From NCBI RefSeq assembly GCF_050271975.1, contig NZ_CP189850.1, positions 2,666,001 through 2,730,000 on the forward strand: a stretch of DNA of 64,000 nt, in the 5' to 3' direction. The notes below the pieces were generated by a model. The model worked only from the letters and a program-made list of their open reading frames with translations, did not search any database and was not told where the DNA came from. This DNA comes from Litorimonas sp947503715 (GTDB taxonomy: Bacteria > Pseudomonadota > Alphaproteobacteria > Caulobacterales > Maricaulaceae). Below, piece by piece: positions 41,518 through 48,776 of the stretch (positions are counted from its first letter, which is position 1; every line of letters begins with the position of its first letter). The translations under genes were made by a program, and so were the position numbers.

Positions 41518-43101
41518 ATGGCGTTTTTCAAGAAAAAGTCTCAAACACCGGACAGTGAGACTGACCGCAAAGCACAAGCGGTCGCGGCAGACCGTCAGGC
41601 AAAATGGGATGAGCTGGAACGGCTCGTGGCCTCTGCTGACACGCCGCCTGAACCTGACACTACGCCGCCCTCGGAAGAGAAAACCACACCGCAGCCAACC
41701 GAAACGGCCTCTCGTAATTTCGAACCCATGGACTTACCTACAATTCCGGTTCCGACCGGTTTGCGCGCAGACATCCCGAAGACTGCGGAGTCTATTGATG
41801 TCACCCCGACTGCGCCGGAAATTCAACGCGTAGCGATGGTGCCATCCGATCACTTTAAGCCTGCGGACTCTGAGGATTACGTCGCCCCGCCCCCACCCGT
41901 CTCCCGCTCTGACCGCGCTGATCTCGGGTCCATGCGGTTGGACGTCGCGCGGATTTCCGCCGACATTCAGAGCGGTGAAGAACTCTACCGCCGCGCACAG
42001 CAACGGATAGAAAACCTGACGGGCTTTGTCGAGCGGGCCGAAGTTGACTTCTCCTTGCTCAGCCGCCTTGAGCCGGAAAACCGCCGCCTGAAAGCCCGCA
42101 ACCGCACCGTTGAACGTGATCTGGACGCACAGGCCAAGAAGATCGAAGTCCTGCGTGAGGATCTGGAAGATCATGAGCGCCGCCTCGCGGAAAAGTCCCG
42201 TCTCTACGAAGCCACGCGCAGCAAGCTGACGACCGCTCAAAAATCCCTGCAGGAATATGAGCGCGCCTTGAACACGGCCCGCGAAACGGCTGACCGCAAC
42301 GCCTTACAAGCAGAGCGCGCCCAGACCTCCCTCGATGTCGAGCGCAAAGAAAACGAAGTCCTCCGCGCCCGTATCACCGAGTCCGTCGTCGATGTGGAGT
42401 CCAAACAGACCGCCTTTATCGAAGCCCGTAAGGTCGCAGACAGCCTCGCGCAGGACTGCGCCGATTACCGTCATCAGGCCGAAACAGCTCAGAAAGATAG
42501 CGACGAGCTTCGCAAAGCGCTTGCCACAGCCCAAACGCAAAATAACGCGATGAAGGCCGAAATGATGAGCCTTCACGAAGACATCCGGACCTTCAAAACG
42601 CAATCAGAGTTCAACATCATCAGCCGTGAAGACGAACTGACTGCGCTGCACCAACAAGTCGATCATCTGAAAAAGCAGCTCGAAATCAAGGACGACATCG
42701 TCCGCAATGCCGCGCGGGACGTCACGGAACTCCGCAAAATCAGGACCGCACAGGATCTGGAACGCGAACGTCTAGAAGCGCAAGTCGAAACACAGGCCTT
42801 CCAACTGGAAGAAACGACGAGCGAGCTTTTGAAAACTAAGCAAGACGTCACAGATTTTGACCGGCGTTACCGCGATGTGGCCACAGCCCTGAACGTCGCG
42901 CAGTCCCGCCGCATGTCGAGCGAACCTGCGGAAACGCCTGACATCCAACCTGCGCCGACAGGGCAGATGGAGTACCGTCCCGACCTGACAGCTGACGATC
43001 TTCGCCCAGCCACACCGGATGAATATGACGGCATGAGCGAAGACGATGTTGAAGACCGGATCATGGATTTCCGCCTCGGCCTTCGCAAGGACATCACCTA
43101 A
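41518..43101 (+). CDS. Large coiled-coil protein (crescentin-like or polarity factor?), function unknown
   Basis: The 527-residue protein starts with a short basic head (MAFFKKKSQ), a Pro/Thr/Glu-rich linker to about residue 135, and then an almost unbroken coiled-coil rod to about residue 460. The rod is rich in Glu, Arg, Leu and Ala heptads, for example AKKIEVLREDLEDHERRLAE and EDELTALHQQVDHLKKQLEI. A short acidic tail ends with DVEDRIMDFRLGLRKD. There is no transmembrane segment or enzyme motif. Head-rod-tail design resembles bacterial intermediate-filament-like proteins such as crescentin, but also other cytoskeletal scaffolds. It lies between fabD and rpsF, with a CtrA box before it. Confidence 0.75.
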   Translation: MAFFKKKSQTPDSETDRKAQAVAADRQAKWDELERLVASADTPPEPDTTPPSEEKTTPQPTETASRNFEPMDLPTIPVPTGLRADIPKTAESIDVTPTAPEIQRVAMVPSDHFKPADSEDYVAPPPPVSRSDRADLGSMRLDVARISADIQSGEELYRRAQQRIENLTGFVERAEVDFSLLSRLEPENRRLKARNRTVERDLDAQAKKIEVLREDLEDHERRLAEKSRLYEATRSKLTTAQKSLQEYERALNTARETADRNALQAERAQTSLDVERKENEVLRARITESVVDVESKQTAFIEARKVADSLAQDCADYRHQAETAQKDSDELRKALATAQTQNNAMKAEMMSLHEDIRTFKTQSEFNIISREDELTALHQQVDHLKKQLEIKDDIVRNAARDVTELRKIRTAQDLERERLEAQVETQAFQLEETTSELLKTKQDVTDFDRRYRDVATALNVAQSRRMSSEPAETPDIQPAPTGQMEYRPDLTADDLRPATPDEYDGMSEDDVEDRIMDFRLGLRKDIT

Positions 43102-43159
43102 GCTCACGCGCGTTTTTTCCGCAGTTTTACGGTGGACAAAGCCCGTATCAACGCCTAGT

Positions 43160-43205
43160 AGCCGCGCTTCACCGGATGTCGGTGGAGCCCGGGCTGTTCC
43201 GGATC
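43160..43205 (+). ncRNA. Possible S6:S18 leader element upstream of rpsF
   Basis: The 178-base gap before rpsF contains CACCG-GATGT-CGGTG (43170-43184), a 5-bp hairpin, followed at once by GAGCCCGGGCTGTTCCGG. Autoregulatory leaders bound by the S6:S18 complex carry a conserved CCG next to a hairpin in front of rpsF, and this element fits in position and content. I cannot confirm the exact bulge geometry by eye. Confidence 0.35.
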
Positions 43206-43278
43206 ACTCTATCCATCACGTGCCTGCCCTACCTTCTCGGGAGCACTTGCCGCCATCCATAGTCTGAAGGACTGTTGA

Positions 43279-43629
43279 ATGTCTCTTTATGAGCATGTCG
43301 TGATCACACGACCGGACGTCTCCTCCAACGCTGTTGAGGAATTCGTCCAAAATCTTGCAACCAAGATCGAAAATATGGGCGGCACTGTTGAAGGTGCTGA
43401 ATATTGGGGTCTGCGCAACCTCGCTTACCGCATGAATAAGAACCGTAAGGCGCATTATTCCCTGCTGAAAGTGAACGCACATTCTGACGTCATCCACGAA
43501 ATCGAACGCACGCACCGCATTAACGAAGATATCCTTCGCTATATGTCGATCCGCGTTGACGAATTCAACGAAGACCCGTCCCCCATCCTGAAGAAGCGCG
43601 AAGAGCGCAAGCGTAGAGATCGGAACTAG
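43279..43629 (+). CDS. rpsF: 30S ribosomal protein S6
   Basis: S6 binds the central domain of 16S rRNA together with S18. The 116-residue protein has the family blocks YEHVVITRPDVS, YWGLRNLAYRMNKNRKAHY and EDILRYMSIRVDE, followed by a basic tail typical of alphaproteobacteria. It is the first gene of rpsF-rpsR-rplI and has a long untranslated leader that may be autoregulatory. Confidence 0.97.
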   Translation: MSLYEHVVITRPDVSSNAVEEFVQNLATKIENMGGTVEGAEYWGLRNLAYRMNKNRKAHYSLLKVNAHSDVIHEIERTHRINEDILRYMSIRVDEFNEDPSPILKKREERKRRDRN

Positions 43630-43632
43630 ATC

Positions 43633-43893
43633 ATGGCAAAAGACCAAATCAAAATCGAAAACCTGCCATCCCGTTCGGGTTTCCGTCGTCGTCGCAAAGT
43701 CTGCCCATTCTCTGGCGATAATGCGATCGCAATCGATTATAAAGATCCAAAGATGCTGCAACGCTACATGTCTGAAAAAGGCAAAATCGCGCCGGCCCGC
43801 ATCACGGCGGTCTCCCACAAGAAACAGCGGAAGCTGGCACAAGCCATCAAACGCGCACGCTTCCTGGGCCTTCTGCCCTACGAAGTTAAGTAA
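43633..43893 (+). CDS. rpsR: 30S ribosomal protein S18
   Basis: S18 pairs with S6 on the 30S platform. The 86-residue protein has RRRRKVCPFSGDN, IDYKDPKMLQRYMSEKGKI, and PARITAVSHKKQRKLAQAIK with the final ARFLGLLPY, all standard. It starts three bases after the rpsF stop and keeps a single Cys at the N-terminal motif. Confidence 0.97.
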   Translation: MAKDQIKIENLPSRSGFRRRRKVCPFSGDNAIAIDYKDPKMLQRYMSEKGKIAPARITAVSHKKQRKLAQAIKRARFLGLLPYEVK

Positions 43894-43907
43894 GAAGGAA
43901 ACTGACA

Positions 43908-44555
43908 ATGGAAGTGATCCTACTCGAACGCGTCGAAAAACTCGGCAATATGGGCGATGTCGTCTCTGTTAAGCCCGGCTTTGGCCGGAATTTTCTGCTG
44001 CCGCAGGAAAAAGCCCTTCGCGCGACCAAAGCAAATCTCGCCCGTTTTGAAGCGGAACGTGAATATCTTGAGCAGCGCAACGCCGAAAACCGCGACAAAG
44101 CCGCGGCTGACGGTGAAAAACTCGATGGCACAAAAGTCATCCTCATCCGCAAAGCTGGCGATACAGGCAATCTTTACGGGTCCGTTTCGGCCCGCGATAT
44201 TGCTGAGCATCTCGAAGATAAAGGCGTGAAGCGCAACATGATCGTCCTGGAAAACCCGATTAAAACATTGGGCCTCCATGGTGTGAAAGTGAAGCTTCAT
44301 CCGGAAGTCCTCGTCGATGTCGAAGTCAACGTGGCCCGCTCTGAAGACGAAGCCGAGCGTCAAGCTAAAGGCGAAGACGTCATTGCCGCCGCAATGGCCG
44401 AGGAAAAAGCCGATATGGCCGAAGCTAATGCTGAACGCGCGGCCAACGCCGTCTCCATGTTCGAAGGCGACGCGCCGGACGAAATCATGGGCGACGCCCC
44501 AACAGGCGAAGAAGAAGCACCTGCTGAAACGGCTAAAGAAGGCGACGACGCTTAA
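43908..44555 (+). CDS. rplI: 50S ribosomal protein L9 with acidic C-terminal extension
   Basis: L9 binds 23S rRNA at the base of the L1 stalk. Residues 1-150 show the standard two-domain structure, with VILLERVEKLGNMGDVVSVK, GFGRNFLLPQEKALRAT, the connecting helix, and LYGSVSARDIAEHL. Residues 150-215 form an Ala/Glu-rich acidic tail absent from the approximately 149-residue E. coli protein. Long tails of this type occur in alphaproteobacterial L9. A compound hairpin terminator follows. Confidence 0.96.
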   Translation: MEVILLERVEKLGNMGDVVSVKPGFGRNFLLPQEKALRATKANLARFEAEREYLEQRNAENRDKAAADGEKLDGTKVILIRKAGDTGNLYGSVSARDIAEHLEDKGVKRNMIVLENPIKTLGLHGVKVKLHPEVLVDVEVNVARSEDEAERQAKGEDVIAAAMAEEKADMAEANAERAANAVSMFEGDAPDEIMGDAPTGEEEAPAETAKEGDDA

Positions 44556-44579
44556 ATCTCGTTCTTCATAAGAAACAAG

Positions 44580-44633
44580 AAACCCGCCCATACATTTCGC
44601 GAAAGCGAATTGCATTATGAGGCGGGTTTTTTA
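44580..44633 (+). terminator. Terminator of rpsF-rpsR-rplI, possibly bidirectional
   Basis: AAACCCGCC (44580-44588) pairs with GGCGGGTTT (44621-44629), followed by further T residues. Inside, TTCGC-GAAA-GCGAA forms a second stem. The A residues on the other side give the minus strand a U-tract as well, so it can also stop the convergent small gene. Confidence 0.88.
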
Positions 44634-44644
44634 TTGGCCAACTC

Positions 44645-44983
44645 TCACTCATAATCTGAAGATTTATAGGGTGGTGGCCGCACAGGTTCGGGCGGCAAGG
44701 GCGGATTAAGCGCCTCCTCCATCGTCGCATAGGGCGGCAAGCCGGACTTCGCGCGATCAATATTGATATGGCGCAGCTCCACGATATCAATTGCGTCCTG
44801 CACGGCATTATTCTCCACCGCATTGAGAAAATGGCGATAGCGCGCCACGCCTTCCAGCCGCGTCTGCACACGTCTATTCGAGCGGCGTTTTGCGCGCATC
44901 TCATGCAGACAATCGCGTGCCTGTTCTGCGCGTAACAGGTTGGCCTGACGCGCTGCATAGCGGTGATTATATTTTCGGGGCAT
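44645..44983 (-). CDS. Hypothetical basic protein, 112 residues
   Basis: I do not recognise the family. The N-terminal 50 residues are strongly basic (MPRKYNHRYAARQ, EMRAKRRSNRRVQTRLEG), the middle is helical (VENNAVQDAIDIVELRHINI), and the C-terminus is Pro-rich (PPLPPEPVRPPPYKSSDYE). It has a good ribosome site, GGGAG eight bases before the ATG, and ends next to a terminator, so it looks like a real gene. The basic start suggests nucleic acid contact. The gene is divergent from the 6S-like RNA. Confidence 0.65.
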   Translation of the reverse strand: MPRKYNHRYAARQANLLRAEQARDCLHEMRAKRRSNRRVQTRLEGVARYRHFLNAVENNAVQDAIDIVELRHINIDRAKSGLPPYATMEEALNPPLPPEPVRPPPYKSSDYE

Positions 44984-44997
44984 TCTTTGCGTCTCCC

Positions 44998-45028
44998 TTA
45001 CCTCGGACCCTGTCGCGTCCTGTATATT
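44998..45028 (+). promoter_or_regulatory. Putative promoter of the 6S-like RNA
   Basis: TATATT at 45023-45028 is a good -10 element; TTACCT at 44998-45003 is a weak -35 with a 19-base spacer. Initiation about seven bases downstream falls at 45035-45037, exactly where the outer stem of the structured RNA begins. Confidence 0.45.
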
Positions 45029-45035
45029 TTAGATT

Positions 45036-45157
45036 TGGAAAAACGGGATGTTCGCGTGGGTGGTCAGGCTCGGGTCGGAAACCCAGTTAAATAAATAGTT
45101 TTCGAGCCCTTCCAGCATCCATTGCTAGAGGAATCCCACGCGACGGCACCTTTTTCC
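45036..45157 (+). ncRNA. ssrS: Structured small RNA, 6S RNA-like (ssrS candidate)
   Basis: Nested inverted repeats define a folded RNA of about 120 bases. GGAAAAA (45037-45043) pairs with TTTTTCC (45151-45157), CGCGTGGG (45053-45060) with CCCACGCG (45135-45142), and GGCTCG (45067-45072) with CGAGCC (45103-45108). A further small hairpin joins TTCC-AGC to GCT-AGA-GGAA near 45109-45133. The 5' segment GATGTTCGC and the 3' segment GCGACGGCACC match the conserved closing-stem sequences of 6S RNA (GAUGUUCGC and GCGGCGGCAUC in E. coli). 6S RNA sequesters the housekeeping RNA polymerase in stationary phase. It is shorter than the usual 150-190 bases, so the identity is not certain. Confidence 0.55.
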
Positions 45158-45425
45158 ACTACCGGCCGAACCATTCAGTCTGGGAACGATCAGCTCTCGA
45201 TAGGCCACCCAGTTCCACCGACGTTACCCGGTTTCACCCAATGACAAGCACCGCTCCTTTCCAGAAAAGCCAACGTACGCTCGACTGCCCTTTGAAAGAA
45301 GACAGCTTATAGATGGCATAGGTTGAAAGGGGTGGGGATACGATTGTCGAAATTTAGCTTATACCATTGATATCATTGAGGTCTTACAGACGCTTAAACG
45401 TGGATATAGTTTTTTTAGTATAGCG

Positions 45426-45475
45426 CCGAAGGACTTTGTCCTCCGGTTCCTTGTCATTTGATTGTCAATCAAATG
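45426..45475. repeat. Two adjacent palindromes
   Basis: CCGAAGGAC-TTT-GTCCTCCGG (45426-45446) is a 9-bp hairpin with one A-C mismatch. CATTTGATT-GTC-AATCAAATG (45455-45475) is a perfect 9-bp inverted repeat. Neither has a following U-tract. They stand between the 6S-like RNA and the GC-rich repeat pair. Confidence 0.6.
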
Positions 45476-45480
45476 CCTGC

Positions 45481-45579
45481 GTCACCCCGCGCTCGACGCG
45501 GGGCCTGTCGTTTGTGAACGCAGAGTTGAGAGGATAACCGATAGGCCCCGCATCTTCGCTGCGCTTCGTGCGGGGTGAC
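45481..45579. repeat. Inverted pair of REP-like palindromic elements
   Basis: Element A (45481-45510) begins GTCACCCCGC, returns GCGGGGC and ends CCTGTCG. Element B (45539-45579) is the same design in the opposite orientation: GTCACCCCGC, a longer loop, GCGGGGC, ending CCTATCG. Each is a hairpin, and the two together make a larger inverted repeat with a 28-base centre. This is the form of REP doublets (BIME-like) or a very small MITE. Confidence 0.7.
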
Positions 45580-45594
45580 AGTTGGTGGTCGCCG

Positions 45595-47034
45595 CTACGC
45601 CTTGCGCCAGGTCGTGCCGTCGGGGCCGTCTTCGAGGATGATTCCTCTCGCTGTCGCCTCGTCCCGCGCGGCGTCGGCGGCGGGCCAATCCTTTTTCGCG
45701 CGGGCCTCTTCGCGGCGTTTGGCGATGGCGTCGAATTCTGCGGCTTCATCGGAGGACGCGTTGCCTTTGAACCAGTCTTCGGGGTCTTTTTGGAGGAGGC
45801 CTAGGAGGTTGGCATTTAAAATGAAGGTGCGCTTAAAATATGCAGCTTCTGAAATTAAATCAGCAGAAGTTTTATCTGATCCATCTTCTTCAGAATGAAA
45901 AATGATATTAAGCGTTTTATCGAATGCTTCCGACATACCTCCGATAGCCGTTAAAACAATTGGTGTAGATAAGTCCTTGTAGAGTGCACCAAAAACCCAA
46001 TCAGTGTCGTCGCGTTTAACGTCCATAGTTTTGGCCTTGCGACGATACCAACCATCTAATTGAATTTTACTATGTGAAAGCAATCTTTCGGACCACTGCA
46101 ACTCACTCCGATAATGCGCCTTCAACAGCGCCAATCTTATAACCTCCCCGTCCCACTCCTTCAGCAGGTTGTGCACTAACGTCACATTTCCCAAACTCTT
46201 GGACATTTTTTCACTGCCCATGTTCAGGAATTCATTATGGACCCAGTAATTCGCGAAGACCTTTTCGTCATTCGCGCAGCAGCTTTGCGCGATTTCATTT
46301 TCGTGGTGGGGGAATTTCAGGTCGACGCCGCCGCAGTGAATGTCGATGACCTCGCCCAGCGTCGCTTTGGCCATGGCGGAACATTCGATGTGCCAGCCCG
46401 GACGTCCGCGCCCGAAGGGTGCATCCCAGCCGACGCCGTGGAGTTCCGGTTTCCAGAGCACGAAATCCGCCGCGTTTTTCTTCCGCGCAACCTCGCCTTC
46501 ACCGACGCGGTCGCCGCCGCGTAACGCGTCCAGCGTATTGCCGGAGAGCTTGCCGTAATCCTCATATTTCGAGACATCGAAAAAGACGTGACCGTCGGAC
46601 TCATAGGCGACGTCTTTGTCGATCAGGTCCTGAATCATCTCTATCATATGCGGGATATGTTGGGTCGCGTGGGGTTGGACTGTGGGCGGGAGGCAGTTCA
46701 GCGCCGCGAGGTCTTCATTATAAATCCGCGCATATTTTTCCGTAATCTCGGAAATGGGGAGCCCCGTTTCCTTCGCGCTTTGGATAATCCGGTCATCCAC
46801 ATCGGTAATATTGCGCGCATAGACGACCGCATCCTCGCCATAGATATGCCGCAGCACACGGAACAGCACATCCGCGACGACCGCCGCGCGGGCATTGCCG
46901 ATATGGGCGTAGGAATAGACCGTCGGGCCGCAATTATACATCGTCACGCGTTTGGGGTCTTGCGGGATGAATTGTTCTTTCGTCCGCGTGAGCGAATTAT
47001 AGAGCGTGAGCGGGTTTTCAGTCTGGTCAGTCAT
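45595..47034 (-). CDS. cysS: Cysteinyl-tRNA synthetase
   Basis: The class I enzyme charges tRNA-Cys. The 479-residue protein has the HIGH-type motif SYAHIGNARAAV near residues 36-47, the zinc ligands including the Cys in MYNCGPTVY and the segment GWHIECSAMA, HHENEIAQS, and KMSKSLGN. The C-terminal anticodon-binding region ends with KRREEARAKKDWPAADAARD and GIILEDGPDGTTWRKA, the standard CysS ending. The gene is monocistronic, and its 3' end abuts a pair of palindromic repeats. Confidence 0.96.
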   Translation of the reverse strand: MTDQTENPLTLYNSLTRTKEQFIPQDPKRVTMYNCGPTVYSYAHIGNARAAVVADVLFRVLRHIYGEDAVVYARNITDVDDRIIQSAKETGLPISEITEKYARIYNEDLAALNCLPPTVQPHATQHIPHMIEMIQDLIDKDVAYESDGHVFFDVSKYEDYGKLSGNTLDALRGGDRVGEGEVARKKNAADFVLWKPELHGVGWDAPFGRGRPGWHIECSAMAKATLGEVIDIHCGGVDLKFPHHENEIAQSCCANDEKVFANYWVHNEFLNMGSEKMSKSLGNVTLVHNLLKEWDGEVIRLALLKAHYRSELQWSERLLSHSKIQLDGWYRRKAKTMDVKRDDTDWVFGALYKDLSTPIVLTAIGGMSEAFDKTLNIIFHSEEDGSDKTSADLISEAAYFKRTFILNANLLGLLQKDPEDWFKGNASSDEAAEFDAIAKRREEARAKKDWPAADAARDEATARGIILEDGPDGTTWRKA

Positions 47035-47094
47035 GCGGGCGTCCTAACCGACGCGCCCCTTGTTTGGAAGCCTCTGTTACGCCAGATGTGATTT

Positions 47095-47691
47095 ATGAAA
47101 TTCGTACATCTGGTTATTTTCGGCGTGTTGGGGATTGGCGGCTTTGTCGCCGTGAAAGACATGATCCGTCCGCGACCGCCGACGCTGGAATTCTTTGTCG
47201 AAGGCGATGCCGCCGTTGTGGTGGGTCGCACGGATAGCTATTCCCACAACCTCGTCAAAGATTTCGTCCGCGAAAATCCCAATGTGAAGACGCTCATCCT
47301 GCAAGCCATGCCCGGCACGCAGGATGTGGTGACGAATACACGGCTCGTCCGCGATATTCGCGAAGCGGGATTGGCGACCCATGTCCCCTCCAACGGGCAA
47401 ATTGCGAGCGGGGCTGTGGATTGGTTCATTGCGGGCAGTCCGCGCACGATTGATTGCGGCGCCATGATTGGCGTGCATAGTTGGGGCTCTCCGCTGGGCT
47501 CGCGCGGGGACCAGACCCTGTTTGATCCGCAACGCGGGATGCAGCGGGACTTCCTGAAGGATATGGGCGTGGACCCGGATTTCTATGAGTTCACCCGCGC
47601 GGCGGCCGGACCGGACGATATTCACTGGCTCACCGTGGACGAAATGTTACGGTTTGGATTGATTGCTGAAGAACCTGACTGCGGGCCTTAA
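47095..47691 (+). CDS. Exported ClpP/crotonase-like protein (COG3904 type)
   Basis: The 198-residue protein has an N-terminal hydrophobic segment (LVIFGVLGIGGFVAV) that is either a signal anchor or uncleaved signal. The rest resembles the ClpP/crotonase fold: VRENPNVKTLILQAMPGTQD, ATHVPSNGQIASGAVDWFIA with a candidate nucleophile Ser, and GAMIGVHSWGSP with a candidate His. I recall this as the COG3904 group of predicted periplasmic proteins. Protease activity is not shown. It is divergent from cysS and 55 bases from another exported protein. Confidence 0.7.
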   Translation: MKFVHLVIFGVLGIGGFVAVKDMIRPRPPTLEFFVEGDAAVVVGRTDSYSHNLVKDFVRENPNVKTLILQAMPGTQDVVTNTRLVRDIREAGLATHVPSNGQIASGAVDWFIAGSPRTIDCGAMIGVHSWGSPLGSRGDQTLFDPQRGMQRDFLKDMGVDPDFYEFTRAAAGPDDIHWLTVDEMLRFGLIAEEPDCGP

Positions 47692-47746
47692 TCTCGCCCG
47701 ATTTCCTGAGTCTCTTGGGTGGGCTGGGGAGTTCGGAGAGATTTAC

Positions 47747-48178
47747 ATGAACACCAAACATACATTTGCTGCGGCCCTCGTCGCGGCGGGCCTCATGGCC
47801 GCCCCTGCCCTCGCGCAGGACAGCTTGACCGAGAAAGCCAAAACCGACGTCACGGACATGGCGAAAGACAAAGCCAAATCCATGATGGAGAATGAGGTCA
47901 CGATCAAAGCCGACAAGGTCATGAACAAGGACGGCAAAATGACCGCAACAGGTGATCCGCTCACCATTGAGACCCCCGAGAAAATCATGGTTGCCACGGA
48001 CGGTGTCATGACCTCCGGCGAGGACGGCGTGACGATCATGGGCGACACGATTGAGGTGACCGAAAAGCCGATGATGGACACGGCAGCCCCCGCGACGACT
48101 GTCAATATCGCCTGCCCCGAAGGCACATCGGCGCAACCCGACGGGACCTGCATGATTACAGGTGATTACGCGGAGTAG
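47747..48178 (+). CDS. Small exported protein, function unknown
   Basis: The 143-residue protein begins with a clear signal peptide, MNTKHTFAAALVAAGLMAA, cleaved after ALA-Q. The mature part is rich in Thr, Met, Asp and Lys and shows a loose repeat of VTIKADKVMNKDGKMTATGD, IMVATDGVMTSGEDGV and VTIMGDTIEVTEKPMM, suggestive of a beta-strand repeat. Two Cys at the end (IACPEGTSAQPDGTC) probably form a disulfide. The longer open frame overlaps the preceding gene without a signal peptide. I do not recognise the family. Confidence 0.65.
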   Translation: MNTKHTFAAALVAAGLMAAPALAQDSLTEKAKTDVTDMAKDKAKSMMENEVTIKADKVMNKDGKMTATGDPLTIETPEKIMVATDGVMTSGEDGVTIMGDTIEVTEKPMMDTAAPATTVNIACPEGTSAQPDGTCMITGDYAE

Positions 48179-48224
48179 TCTGGGCATCGCAATTTGTAGC
48201 GACCCAAACTCCAGATAATACAAT

Positions 48225-48252
48225 AAAAAACCCGCCACGAAGGGCGGGTTTC
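48225..48252 (-). terminator. Rho-independent terminator of rpmB
   Basis: On the minus strand, AACCCGCCC-TTCGT-GGCGGGTT forms a GC stem and is followed by a run of T (TTTTTTATTG). It lies 27 bases past the rpmB stop. The plus strand has the mirrored stem and could also end the exported-protein transcript. Confidence 0.88.
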
Positions 48253-48278
48253 AGTGTCTTTTCAAATCAGAGCGCGGT

Positions 48279-48572
48279 TTATGCAGCTTTTGATTCTTCC
48301 AGCTTGACGAGCTGTTTTTTGATCTTCTTGGCTTTGTCGGTCAGCTTGTGGTTCTTTGTACCCATCAGAAACGCATCAAGGCCGCCTTTGAAGTCAACCG
48401 TGCGGAGTGTTTTCGCCGCAATACGCATGCGGAACTTTTGTCCCAGCGCGTCAGAGGCGAGTGTGACATTACACAGGTTCACCTCAAAACGACGACGAGT
48501 CTTGTTCATCGCGTGAGAAACATTATTTCCGGACATTGGGCCGGTATCGAGAAGGTCGCAACGACGAGCCAT
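48279..48572 (-). CDS. rpmB: 50S ribosomal protein L28
   Basis: The 97-residue protein starts MARRCDLLDTGPMSGNNVSH, followed by NKTRRRFEVNLCNVT and FRMRIAAKTLRTVDFKGGLD, the standard alphaproteobacterial L28 pattern. ATG 48572 follows the family start exactly; the open frame continues upstream but without conservation. rpmB is divergent from the DUF3108 gene, a conserved pairing in this class. A strong terminator follows. Confidence 0.95.
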   Translation of the reverse strand: MARRCDLLDTGPMSGNNVSHAMNKTRRRFEVNLCNVTLASDALGQKFRMRIAAKTLRTVDFKGGLDAFLMGTKNHKLTDKAKKIKKQLVKLEESKAA

Positions 48573-48776
48573 GGGAACACCTAAGACATAACAAAAAGGC
48601 CCACACATGTGGGCGGATAACTAGAAAGCGCGACCTAAGGAACGAGTCGCCTCCCGTCAAGCGGTTTCATCGGTTTGACAGCGACGCATAGCTTTCGCAA
48701 TTGCATGAGCCATTTGTAATGCTATGCCACAGCTTCGTTCATAATCGCGCCACATCAGACCTGCCATAAGACCGTC

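Larger units (their letters stand above)
45158..45594. other. Repeat-bearing gap between the 6S-like RNA and cysS
   Basis: No gene is visible here. The first 260 bases show nothing I can assign. From 45426 onward there are three hairpin-forming elements in a row: 45426-45446, 45455-45475 and the inverted pair 45481-45579. The last abuts the 3' end of cysS and may contribute to ending its transcript. Confidence 0.5.

Noticed and set aside
45036..45157. SRP (4.5S) RNA as identity of the structured RNA
   Set aside because: GGTCAGG is present, but the invariant GGAAGGAAGCAGCC-type apical core of SRP RNA is missing, and the ends match 6S RNA better.
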